A stretch of DNA of 64,000 nt from Actinospineispora spinosispora DSM 44797. GTDB lineage: Bacteria > Actinomycetota > Actinomycetes > Mycobacteriales > Pseudonocardiaceae. The stretch covers positions 274,891 through 338,890 of the forward strand of contig NZ_KE386834.1 in the NCBI RefSeq assembly GCF_000429025.1. The letters are read 5' to 3'. Of this stretch, positions 22,008-29,261 are shown one piece after another (positions within the stretch are counted from its first letter, which is position 1; each line of letters starts with the position of its first letter). The notes beneath the pieces were generated by a model. It ran no database searches. It saw nothing but the letters and a program-made list of their open reading frames with translations, and was not told the origin of the DNA. The position numbers and the translations under genes are program-made.

Positions 22008-22369
22008 ACATCGTGGTGGTCGGCCACGCAGAACTGGTTGCCCTCCGGGTCTTCGAGGGTCGTCCAGTCGATGCCGGGCACCACGCCCACCTGCTCGTGG
22101 ACCACGGTGGCACCGAGCTCGACGAGCCGACCCACCTCGGCCACCCGCCCCGTGCCGCCGCCCAGGTCCATGTGCACCCGGTTCTTCCCCGGCGTCGGGT
22201 CGGAGACCCTCTGGAACCCGAAGTTGATCTGTCCGCCGTCGGTGGGGGCGAGGAACACGAAGTCCCCGTAGTCGCCCGCCACCGACGTACCGAGCGCCGA
22301 GGCCCAGAAGGCAGAGAGCTTCTGAGGGTCCGCGCAGTCGAACGTCACCATGCCCAGTGAAAGCGTCAT
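22004..22369 (-). CDS. VOC family protein
   Basis: A 121-residue glyoxalase-fold protein. LSLGMVTFDCADPQKLSAFWASALG opens the first module, with the usual Asp-Pro then AxFWxxxLG. NRVHMDLGGG and the C-terminal WTTLEDPEGNQFCVADHH complete it. It ends with a 4-bp overlap against convergent dapE and starts at ATG 22369, 64 bp from the divergent LOG gene. The substrate is unknown. Confidence 0.83.
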   Translation of the reverse strand: MTLSLGMVTFDCADPQKLSAFWASALGTSVAGDYGDFVFLAPTDGGQINFGFQRVSDPTPGKNRVHMDLGGGTGRVAEVGRLVELGATVVHEQVGVVPGIDWTTLEDPEGNQFCVADHHDV

Positions 22370-22433
22370 GCTGGCGACGGTATCGGGGGAGACCGACAGA
22401 AATGTGCGGACGACCGGCAGTAGGGTCGATGCT

Positions 22434-23267
22434 GTGTCCGTTCCCCCCGCACCGGGCTCGCCCGGACTGCCCTCGTCGCACGCCGACGAGCCGGCCGACC
22501 ATTCCGTTTCGTCCGAGGACGAGCGTCCCAACGAGAGGCTCCGAGGCCCGGTAGTTCTGCGCCGGGACCGTCGTCAGGAGCTCACCACCACCGATCAGCG
22601 GCTGCTGGACTCGCGCGGCCCCTCCGACTGGGTGCACACCGACCCGTGGCGGGTGCTGCGCATCCAGGCCGAGTTCGTCGAGGGCTTCGGCATGCTCGCC
22701 GAGCTGCCGCGCGCGGTCACCGTGTTCGGCTCGGCCCGCACGAAGCGGGAGCACCCGGAGTACCAGCTCGGCCGCAAACTCGGCGGCGCGCTCGCCGAGG
22801 CCGGTTTCGCGGTGGTCACCGGCGGTGGCCCGGGCGCGATGGAAGCCGTCAACCGGGGCTGTTCCGACGCGGGTGGCCTGTCCGTCGGGCTGGGCATCGA
22901 GCTGCCGTTCGAGCAGGGCCTCAACCCGTGGGTCGACCTGGGTATCAACTTCCGCTACTTCTTCATCCGCAAGACGATGTTCGTGAAGTACTCGCAGGCC
23001 TTCGTGTGCCTGCCCGGCGGGTTCGGCACGCTCGACGAGCTGTTCGAGGCGCTGACCCTGGTCCAGACGAAGAAGGTCACCAAGTTCCCGGTCGTGCTGC
23101 TCGGCACCGAGTACTGGGGCGGCCTGTACGACTGGCTCAACACCTCGGTACTGGAGAGCGGCAAGATCGGTGAGAAGGACCTGGCGCTGCTGCACCTGAC
23201 CGACGACATCGACGAGGCCGTCAAGGTGGTCAACGAGGCCTACCGGGCGTGGGAAGAGGCGCATTGA
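22434..23267 (+). CDS. LOG family protein (TIGR00730 Rossmann fold), longer form
   Basis: About 277 residues. The first 75 are Pro/Ser-rich and polar, and are probably disordered. The lysine-decarboxylase-like/LOG core has AVTVFGSARTKREHPEYQLGRKLGGALAEAGFAVVTGGGPGAMEAVNRGC and the signature VCLPGGFGTLDELFEALT (PGGxGTxxE). LOG enzymes cleave nucleoside 5'-monophosphates, including cytokinin ribotides. The longer R/K-rich form with an N-terminal extension is typical of actinobacteria. The GTG at 22434 is the likely start. Its end overlaps the next LOG gene by 4 bp. Confidence 0.85.
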   Translation: MSVPPAPGSPGLPSSHADEPADHSVSSEDERPNERLRGPVVLRRDRRQELTTTDQRLLDSRGPSDWVHTDPWRVLRIQAEFVEGFGMLAELPRAVTVFGSARTKREHPEYQLGRKLGGALAEAGFAVVTGGGPGAMEAVNRGCSDAGGLSVGLGIELPFEQGLNPWVDLGINFRYFFIRKTMFVKYSQAFVCLPGGFGTLDELFEALTLVQTKKVTKFPVVLLGTEYWGGLYDWLNTSVLESGKIGEKDLALLHLTDDIDEAVKVVNEAYRAWEEAH

Positions 23268-23806
23268 GCGGGTACTCCGTCTGCGTGTACTGCGCGTCGT
23301 CGGACGGCGTCGCGCAGGAGAACATCACGTTGGCCGAGGAGCTCGGCAGCGCGATCGCCGCGCGCGGCTGGACGTTGGTGTCCGGCGGCGGCAAGCGTTC
23401 GATGATGGGTGCTGTCGCCCGCGCCGCCCGGGAGGGCGGTGCCCGCACCGTCGGGGTGATCCCGCGTTCGATGGTGGAGCGCGAGTGGGCCGACCACGAC
23501 TCGGACGAGCTGCTCATCACCGACACGATGCGCGAGCGCAAGGGTCTGATGGACGCGCACGCCGACGCGTTCATCACGTTGCCGGGGGGCCTGGGCACGC
23601 TGGAGGAGCTGTTCGAGACCTGGAGCGCCCGGGTTCTCGACCTGCACACCAAACCGGTCGTGCTGCTCGACCCCGACGGCCATTACACCGGCATGCTCCA
23701 CTGGCTGAAGACCTTGGTCGACGGCGGTTTCGCCCGCCCAGGAGCCCTGGACCGCCTGACGGTCACGAGGGACGTCACCGCGGCGCTGGACGCCTGCAAA
23801 GGCTGA
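23264..23806 (+). CDS. LOG family protein (TIGR00730), shorter form
   Basis: 180 residues from TTG 23264, which overlaps the previous stop (TTGA). SGYSVCVYCASSDGVAQENITLAEELGSAIAARGWTLVSGGGKRSMMGAVARAA and ITLPGGLGTLEELFETWSARVL carry the family motifs. It corresponds to mycobacterial Rv1205-type cytokinin riboside 5'-monophosphate phosphoribohydrolase. Coupling with the longer paralogue suggests hetero-oligomers or sequential control. A GTG at 23249 would add five residues. Confidence 0.87.
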   Translation: MSGYSVCVYCASSDGVAQENITLAEELGSAIAARGWTLVSGGGKRSMMGAVARAAREGGARTVGVIPRSMVEREWADHDSDELLITDTMRERKGLMDAHADAFITLPGGLGTLEELFETWSARVLDLHTKPVVLLDPDGHYTGMLHWLKTLVDGGFARPGALDRLTVTRDVTAALDACKG

Positions 23807-23826
23807 CGAAGGCGGATCAACCCCGG

Positions 23827-23938
23827 CCACACCGCGCACCTCCCGCTCACACCGCGCTACGTGCACATGGCGCGGTGTGACCACAAGATGCGCGGCGTGC
23901 GACAAGGTGCGCGGTGTGCGAGCGGTGCGCGGTGTGGG
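23827..23938. repeat. Degenerate ACACCGCGC palindrome cluster
   Basis: ACACCGCGCACC, TCACACCGCGC and their complements GCGCGGTGTGA and GTGCGCGGTGTG recur around a GTGCACATGG centre. The design equals the 70-bp palindromes at 57743 and 58838 but the arms have diverged. It follows the LOG gene stop by 20 bp. Confidence 0.6.
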
Positions 23939-23960
23939 CGAGGGGCGGGACCACGCCAAC

Positions 23961-24164
23961 GGCCGAAGTCGGCTCCGCAAGAGCTCCGAAGGAGTTCCGG
24001 CGAAGGCGGGCGTAGTGAATGTCCGCAACTAGGCTCCCAGCGAGAGCGGCGGCTCCCGGGGTGACGACAAGCGCGCGCCTGGCGACGAAGGAGCGTGTTT
24101 TTCTGGGAGTACCCCCGAAGCGAAGCGAGGGGGTGGTCACAGAAAAACTCCGCGCGGAACAGGC
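23961..24164 (+). repeat. Leader-like repeat upstream of gpgS (copy 2 of 2)
   Basis: It reads toward the gpgS ATG at 24178 with the same ordered islands as copy 1 at 6337-6530. These are GGCTCCGC, CTCCGAAGGAG (a GAA-loop hairpin whose stem differs compensatorily from CCCCGAAGGGG in copy 1), ATGTCCGCAAC, GGCGGCTCCC, CAAGCGCGCGCCTGG and GCGCGGAACAGGCC. Between the last two, TTTTTCTG..GTACCCCC pairs with GGGGGTGG..CAGAAAAA. ATGTCCGCAAC could start an in-frame N-terminal extension of gpgS. In copy 1 the equivalent ATG meets a stop after 8 codons, which argues against coding. Confidence 0.65.
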
Positions 24165-24177
24165 CCGAAAGGACAGC

Positions 24178-25128
24178 ATGCATCCAGAGCTCGAGGAGTG
24201 GTTCGCGCGGCGGACCTGGCAGCGTCCGGCGTGGACGGTGGAGGAGCTGCGCGAGGCCAAGCGGGGCCGCCGGGTGTCGGTGGTGCTGCCGGCGTTGAAC
24301 GAGGAGGCGACCGTCGGGGCGATCGTCGCCGAGATCGTTCCGCTGACCCTCGGACCGGATCCGCTGGTGGACGAGCTCGTGGTTCTCGACTCGGGGTCGA
24401 CCGACGACACCCGGGTCGTCGCCGAGGCGGCGGGCGCGCGGGTGGTGGGGCGCGAGGAGGCGTTGCCGGGCATCGAGCCGTGGCCCGGTAAGGGTGAGGT
24501 GCTGTGGCGTTCGCTGGCCGCGACCGACGGCGACCTGGTGGTGTTCCTCGACTCCGACCTGATCGACTTCGACGCCGCGTTCGTGCCCGCGCTGCTCGGC
24601 CCGCTACTCGTGGAACCGGGCGTTGCGATGGTGAAGGGCTTCTACCGGCGCCCGCTGCGCGTCGAGACCGCCGAGCTCGACGCGGGTGGCGGCCGGGTGA
24701 CCGAGCTGCTGGTGCGTCCGCTGCTCGCCGCGCTGCACCCGAGGCTGACGGCTGTCGTCCAGCCGCTCGGCGGTGAGTACGCGGCCACGCGGCAGCTGCT
24801 GGAGTCGGTGCCGTTCTCCGCCGGCTACGGCGTGGAGATCGGTCTGCTGCTCGATACCGAGGCCACCCGGGGGCTCGACGCGTTGGCGCAGGTCAACCTC
24901 GGCGTCCGCAAGCACCGGAACCGGTCGCTGTTGCAGCTGGGTGTGATGGCGCGCCAGATCCTGTCCGCCGTGCTCGGCCGGGGCGGGCCGCACGACCGGG
25001 GTGCGGCGATCACCCAGTTCCGGCAGGTGGCCGACGAATGGCTGCCGACCAGCAGCGATGTCGAGATGCGGCAACGTCCCCCGATGCGTGAGGTGCTGCT
25101 GCGCAGCTCGGCGCGAGACGCCGACTAG
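24178..25128 (+). CDS. gpgS: Glucosyl-3-phosphoglycerate synthase
   Basis: A 316-residue GT81 retaining glycosyltransferase that transfers glucose from a nucleotide sugar to 3-phosphoglycerate. This is the first step of glucosylglycerate and, in mycobacteria, methylglucose lipopolysaccharide synthesis. Motifs are VSVVLPALNEEATVGAIV, ELVVLDSGSTDDTRVVAEAAGARVV, PGKGEVLWRSLAATDGDLVVFLDSDLIDF (DxD-type metal site), GFYRRPLR and GGEYAATRQLLESVPFSAGYGVEIGLL. They align closely with mycobacterial GpgS. The ATG at 24178 follows GAAAGGA at 6 bp. The conserved leader-like repeat lies immediately upstream. It heads a string of co-directional genes up to glgC. Confidence 0.94.
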   Translation: MHPELEEWFARRTWQRPAWTVEELREAKRGRRVSVVLPALNEEATVGAIVAEIVPLTLGPDPLVDELVVLDSGSTDDTRVVAEAAGARVVGREEALPGIEPWPGKGEVLWRSLAATDGDLVVFLDSDLIDFDAAFVPALLGPLLVEPGVAMVKGFYRRPLRVETAELDAGGGRVTELLVRPLLAALHPRLTAVVQPLGGEYAATRQLLESVPFSAGYGVEIGLLLDTEATRGLDALAQVNLGVRKHRNRSLLQLGVMARQILSAVLGRGGPHDRGAAITQFRQVADEWLPTSSDVEMRQRPPMREVLLRSSARDAD

Positions 25129-25149
25129 CGGGACACTAGGCTCCTGGCG

Positions 25150-25569
25150 ATGGGTACCGCGCTGATTTACCTCGTGGTGCTGCTGGTGGTCGCGGCCGCT
25201 TTCTTCGCGGGGGCCGCCGCGGTCTTCGGACGGGGCGAGGAGCTCGCGCCGATCCCGCCGGGTGCGTCACCGACGTGGCTGCCGGACCGGGACGTGCGCG
25301 CCGGGCACGTGCGAGCGGTGCGCTTCCAGCAGGCAGTACGCGGCTACAAGATGGCCGAGGTCGACTGGGTCCTCGAACAGCTCGCCGAGGAGCTGGACCG
25401 CGGCGCCGCCGAGACCGAGCGGCTACGGATGCGGGTGGTCGAGCTGGAGTCCGCGGTAGCCGGGGCCAAGCAGGCCGATGTGATGCTCGGGCTCGGAAGC
25501 CCGCTCGATCCGGAGAAGACCGGCGACGAGGAAACCGACCCGGCCGAGCCGAGTGAGAAGGCGACATGA
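25150..25569 (+). CDS. DivIVA-domain membrane-anchored protein
   Basis: 139 residues: one N-terminal membrane helix (ALIYLVVLLVVAAAFFAGAAAVF) followed by VRAVRFQQAVRGYKMAEVDWVLEQLAEELDR. The latter is the conserved DivIVA N-terminal segment (F..RGY...EVD..L). Coiled-coil-forming heptads and an acidic tail follow. It matches the small DivIVA-like protein found after gpgS in mycobacteria (Rv1209 position). Its stop overlaps the next gene by 4 bp. A role in polar growth or envelope organisation is inferred only from the domain. Confidence 0.85.
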   Translation: MGTALIYLVVLLVVAAAFFAGAAAVFGRGEELAPIPPGASPTWLPDRDVRAGHVRAVRFQQAVRGYKMAEVDWVLEQLAEELDRGAAETERLRMRVVELESAVAGAKQADVMLGLGSPLDPEKTGDEETDPAEPSEKAT

Positions 25570-26018
25570 CCGCCGAACTGGAACTGACCGTCGACGTCGA
25601 TGCGTCCCCGGAGCAGACGTGGCTGGCGACGACCGACTGGGCCCGGCAGGGCGAGTGGATGCTCGGCACGACCGTCGAGGTCACCGGCGGGGACGGCCGT
25701 TCGGTCGGCTCCACGTTGTCCGCGCGGACCGGGTACGGACCGCTCGCATTCGTCGACACGATGCGGATCACCGAGTGGAACCCCACCGCCAGGCGGTGCG
25801 TCGTGCTGCACACCGGTCGTCTGGTGCGCGGCGACGGCGTGTTCGCGGTGGAGGCGCGGCCGGGTGGTTCGCTCGTGCGCTGGACCGAGCGTCTGGAACT
25901 GCCGTTCGGGCCGGTCGGAAGGCTGGGCTGGCCGCTGGTCCGACCCGCGTTCGCCGGCGGCGTGCGCTGGTCGCTGCGCCGGCTCGCGCGCTTCAGCGAG
26001 GGTTACCGGAATGGCTGA
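25566..26018 (+). CDS. SRPBCC (polyketide cyclase/START-like) protein
   Basis: A 150-residue START-like protein beginning AELELTVDVDASPEQTWLATTDWARQGEWMLG, with typical strand spacing and a C-terminal long helix (LVRPAFAGGVRWSLRRLARFSEG). It is translationally coupled on both sides (4 bp with the DivIVA gene, 8 bp with tag). The ligand is unknown. It has no obvious functional tie to DNA repair apart from operon position. Confidence 0.8.
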   Translation: MTAELELTVDVDASPEQTWLATTDWARQGEWMLGTTVEVTGGDGRSVGSTLSARTGYGPLAFVDTMRITEWNPTARRCVVLHTGRLVRGDGVFAVEARPGGSLVRWTERLELPFGPVGRLGWPLVRPAFAGGVRWSLRRLARFSEGYRNG

Positions 26019-26625
26019 ACTCGATCAGGACAACCCGAACGGTGCGATCGCCGGCCCGGACGGCCGGCCGCGGTGCCCGTGGGGGCTGTCCGCGCCCGAC
26101 TACGTCGACTACCACGACCAGGAGTGGGGCCGGCCGCTGCGCGGTGTCACCGAGATGTTCGAGCGGCTGTGCCTCGAAGGGTTCCAGTCGGGGCTGTCCT
26201 GGCTGGTCATCCTGCGTAAGCGGGAGGCGTTCCGCCGGGCGTTCGCCGGCTTCGACCCGGCGGTCGTCGCGGAGTTCGGCGACGACGACACCGCGCGCCT
26301 GCTGAACGATCCCGGCATCGTGCGCAACCGGGCCAAGATCGAGGCTGCCAGGCGAAACGCCCGCGCGGTGCTGGCGCTCGACGAACCGCTCGACGAGCTG
26401 TTGTGGTCGTTCGCGCCGGACCCGGCGGGGCGCACCCGGCCGCGCACGCTCGCCGACGTACCCGCGGTGACACCCGAGTCGACCGCGATGGCGAAGGCCC
26501 TCAAGAAACGCGGTTTCAGTTTCGTCGGCCCCACCACGTGTTATGCGTTGATGCAGGCCACCGGACTGGTGAATGATCACCTCGAGGGTTGCTCGGTGAA
26601 CCACCTCGTGAACAACACGAATTAG
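26011..26625 (+). CDS. tag: DNA-3-methyladenine glycosylase I
   Basis: A 204-residue base-excision repair enzyme that removes 3-methyladenine. RCPWGLSAPDYVDYHDQEWGRP contains the zinc-ligand Cys and the His and Trp of the base pocket. FEGFQSGLSWLVILRKREAFRRAF-like sequence follows (here LEGFQSGLSWLVIL). FVGPTTCYALMQATGLVNDHLEGC provides the second zinc ligands (H..C). The ATG at 26011 lies inside the end of the START-like gene. Order gpgS-DivIVA-tag-DUF3117 equals that of mycobacteria. Confidence 0.94.
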   Translation: MAELDQDNPNGAIAGPDGRPRCPWGLSAPDYVDYHDQEWGRPLRGVTEMFERLCLEGFQSGLSWLVILRKREAFRRAFAGFDPAVVAEFGDDDTARLLNDPGIVRNRAKIEAARRNARAVLALDEPLDELLWSFAPDPAGRTRPRTLADVPAVTPESTAMAKALKKRGFSFVGPTTCYALMQATGLVNDHLEGCSVNHLVNNTN

Positions 26626-26717
26626 CGTCAATGCGTCGAGTGATCGCGCCGGTTGCAGCTCTCATTCCGTGATGAGGGAGAATGAATGCAGCTGAACATG
26701 GATGGAGGGAGCTCGAC

Positions 26718-26885
26718 ATGGCGGCCATGAAGCCCCGGACCGGTGACGGTCCCCTCGAAGTTACCAAGGAGGGGCGGGGCATCGTGATGCGCGTACCGCT
26801 GGAAGGCGGTGGACGTCTCGTCGTCGAAATGTCGACCGAGGAAGCCAGTGCCCTGGGTGACGCGTTGAAGGCGGCTTCGGGCTGA
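26718..26885 (+). CDS. DUF3117 small protein
   Basis: 55 residues: MAAMKPRTGDGPLEVTKEGRG then IVMRVPLEGGGRLVVEMSTEEASALGDALKAA. This is a highly conserved actinobacterial protein (the Rv1211 position in mycobacteria) of unknown function, predicted as a small beta-rich fold with a C-terminal helix. GGAGGGAG 8-9 bp before ATG 26718 fixes the start. It is too short to be expected in other families. Confidence 0.9.
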   Translation: MAAMKPRTGDGPLEVTKEGRGIVMRVPLEGGGRLVVEMSTEEASALGDALKAASG

Positions 26886-26893
26886 GCGCGCCG

Positions 26894-28426
26894 ATGGCCG
26901 ATGCCAGGTCGGCGGCCGGCGCTGTTCCCGTGCCGGCCGGCTTGGTTCCTTCCCCGGTTCCCGACCTCCCCACTTCACTTCTGACGGTGGCCGCGGTGGC
27001 CCGTCCGGACGACACGTCCGTGCGGGTCGTGCTGCTCACCGGCGACGGTGACCAGACCGACCTGGACGGCTCGCCCGTCGAGTCCGGTCTGCTCGACACC
27101 CTGGGTGCCACCGGCAAGGCGGGGCAGGTGCATGCGCTGCCCGACGGCCGCCTGCTGCTCGGTGTCGGCGACGGCTCCGACGTGGCGCTGCGGCGTGCCG
27201 GCGCGTCGTTGTCCGGCGCCCTGCGGTCGCGCGCCGAGCGAGGCGCGGACGAACCAGGCTCCGCCGAGCTGCTCCAGGCCGCGCTCGCCGCCTCCGAGCT
27301 GCCCGAAGCAGGCCTGTCCGCGCTGGTCATCGGCCTGGTGCTCGGCTCGTACCAGTTCCGGGTCAGTCACAAGGCCCGGTCAGCTCCCGGACGCGTCGAG
27401 CTGGTGACCACCGACCCGGCCGCGGTGGGCGCGCGGATCGAGGCGGCCTCGGCCAAGGCGTGGGCGACGGCGGTCGCGCGCGACCTCGCCAACACCCCGT
27501 CCGACGTCAAGACCCCCACCTGGCTCGTACGCACCGCAGAGCGTCTGGCGAACGAGATCCCCGGACTGTCCACGACGACCTGGTCGGTCGAGCAGCTCAC
27601 CGAGCAGGGTTTCGGCGGTCTGCTCGCGGTCGGCGGCGGATCGACCCGGCCGCCGGCTTTCCTGCGGGTCGACTGGGCGCCGGGCGACACGACCGACTCC
27701 CGGCACCTCGTGCTGATCGGCAAGGGCATCACGTTCGACACCGGCGGAATCTCGATCAAGCCGGCCGCCGGGATGCACCTGATGCGGACCGACATGGCCG
27801 GTGGCGCCGCGGTGATCGGCGCGATCCTGGCGATCGCCCGGCTCGGTGTGCCGATGCGGGTGACCGCGCTGGTCCCGGCCGCCGAGAACCACGTGTCCGG
27901 TTCGGCCTACCGGCCCGGCGACATCGTGCGGCACTACGACGGCACCACGACCGAGGTCACCAACACCGACGCCGAGGGCCGCATGGTGCTCGCCGACGCG
28001 ATCGGGTACGCGGTGGCCGAGCTCGAACCCGACCTGATCGTCGACGCGGCCACGTTGACCGGCGCGATGAAGGTGGCGCTCGGCATGCGTACCGGCGGGC
28101 TGCTGGCCAGCGACGACGACCTGGCCGACGCGCTGCTCGCGGCGTCCGCGCGGACCGGTGAGCAGCTGTGGCGGATGCCGCTGCTCGACCACGTCGCCGA
28201 GGAGGTTCCCTCGGAGATCGCGGACCTGCGACAGGCGCCGCCCGGCCCCGGAGGCATCGGAGCGGCGCTGTTCCTGCGCGAGTTCACCCGAGGCGTGCCG
28301 TGGGCCCATCTGGACATCGCCGGCCCGGCGCGCTGCGAGAAGGCCTACGACGAGGTGGCGGTCGGAGCCACCGGGTTCGCCGCGCGGACCCTGGTCGAGC
28401 TGGCGCTCGGGTACGCGGGCTCCTGA
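26894..28426 (+). CDS. pepA: Leucyl aminopeptidase (M17)
   Basis: A 510-residue cytosolic zinc aminopeptidase, hexameric in the family. The variable N-terminal domain spans about 1-190. The catalytic domain shows VLIGKGITFDTGGISIKPAAGMHLMRTDMAGGAAVIGAI (Lys and Asp ligands), the M17 signature NTDAEGRMVLADA, and LTGAMKVALG. It removes N-terminal residues from peptides in protein turnover. The ATG at 26894 lies 8 bp after DUF3117. The 3' end overlaps a small minus-strand gene. Confidence 0.94.
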   Translation: MADARSAAGAVPVPAGLVPSPVPDLPTSLLTVAAVARPDDTSVRVVLLTGDGDQTDLDGSPVESGLLDTLGATGKAGQVHALPDGRLLLGVGDGSDVALRRAGASLSGALRSRAERGADEPGSAELLQAALAASELPEAGLSALVIGLVLGSYQFRVSHKARSAPGRVELVTTDPAAVGARIEAASAKAWATAVARDLANTPSDVKTPTWLVRTAERLANEIPGLSTTTWSVEQLTEQGFGGLLAVGGGSTRPPAFLRVDWAPGDTTDSRHLVLIGKGITFDTGGISIKPAAGMHLMRTDMAGGAAVIGAILAIARLGVPMRVTALVPAAENHVSGSAYRPGDIVRHYDGTTTEVTNTDAEGRMVLADAIGYAVAELEPDLIVDAATLTGAMKVALGMRTGGLLASDDDLADALLAASARTGEQLWRMPLLDHVAEEVPSEIADLRQAPPGPGGIGAALFLREFTRGVPWAHLDIAGPARCEKAYDEVAVGATGFAARTLVELALGYAGS

Positions 28427-28554
28427 AACCGCAGCGCCTGGATCGTCACCTGCCCGCACGGGCAGCGCAGGTAGCGAACGACCCCCTCGGACGTGTGGTG
28501 CGCCGAGAGCAGCTGTGCCTCGGACATCGGCCAGTCGCACAGCGGGCAAGCCAT
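28345..28554 (-). CDS. Small zinc-ribbon-like protein
   Basis: 69 residues: ACPLCDWPMSEAQLLSAHHTS followed by VVRYLRCPCGQVTIQA. Two CxxC/CxC-type knuckles (CPLC; CPCG) 25 residues apart suggest a zinc ribbon. GGGGG lies 5 bp before the ATG at 28554. The last 82 bp run antisense through the end of pepA, so the C-terminal 27 residues, which are low in features, are doubtful. It could be a real short regulator or a chance frame; the two paired cysteine knuckles favour the former. Confidence 0.55.
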   Translation of the reverse strand: MACPLCDWPMSEAQLLSAHHTSEGVVRYLRCPCGQVTIQALRFQEPAYPSASSTRVRAANPVAPTATSS

Positions 28555-28637
28555 GACGCCCCCAGAGTAGGCAGCTGTGAGTAATACTTGTCATCGAGTA
28601 GTCCCTTACAGTCAAGCAGGCGCGAGGTAAGAGGTCA

Positions 28638-29189
28638 ATGGACTTCATCGGTTACCGCAGTGATGCGCTCGGCATGGCGGTCGATCTCGTCAACGCGCTG
28701 CGCGACGAGCCGAGACCCGCCGTGCCCGAGCTGGTCGCCGAACACCGGTACCTCGTCGACCAGCCCTGGGGTGCCGAGCACGACCAGGTGCTGTGGGACT
28801 GGGCCGCGCGGTTGCGCGACGTCTTCGCCGCAACGGACATGTCGACGCTCGCGGAACTGATCAACGCGCTGCTCGCGGATGCCGTGGTGACCCCCCACCT
28901 CAGTTCGCACGACGGCCAGCCCTGGCACCTGCACTACAGCCGGCCACACGCGGACACGACCGAGCGGGTCAAGGCGACCACCGCGTTCGCCATGGCCACC
29001 CTGGTGTCGACGCACGGGATGGACCGGCACGGCGAATGCTCGGCCGAAGGGTGCGGGAGGGTTTACGCGGACACCTCGCGCAACGCCCGCCGGCGGTACT
29101 GCTCGGCCGCGTGCGCCAACCGGTCCGCCGTCGCGGCTCACCGCGCGCGCCGCCGTGGCACTCTGGAGCGGGATCAGTTGGCCCAGTAG
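28638..29189 (+). CDS. CGNR zinc-finger domain protein
   Basis: 183 residues. The N-terminal ABATE-like domain (AVDLVNALRDEP..; LRDVFAATDMSTLAELINALLADA) is followed by the C-terminal CGNR finger ECSAEGCGRVYADTSRNARRRYCSAACANRSAVAAHRARRR, where four cysteines (C..C..C..C) and NR complete the motif. Such proteins are thought to be DNA-binding regulators of stress or detoxification genes. The upstream 80 bp is relatively AT-rich (GTGAGTAATACTTGTCATCG) and likely the promoter. Confidence 0.88.
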   Translation: MDFIGYRSDALGMAVDLVNALRDEPRPAVPELVAEHRYLVDQPWGAEHDQVLWDWAARLRDVFAATDMSTLAELINALLADAVVTPHLSSHDGQPWHLHYSRPHADTTERVKATTAFAMATLVSTHGMDRHGECSAEGCGRVYADTSRNARRRYCSAACANRSAVAAHRARRRGTLERDQLAQ

Positions 29190-29261
29190 TGTCATTACTG
29201 AAAATGTTGATCGTCAAAACTGTGCGCGAGTCGGGTCCGGCAACGGCGGACGGGGTAGTGG

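Noticed and set aside
24019..24177. N-terminal extension of GpgS from ATG 24019
   Set aside because: The stretch is part of the leader-like repeat, and the equivalent ATG in copy 1 meets a stop after 8 codons; GpgS homology begins at 24178.
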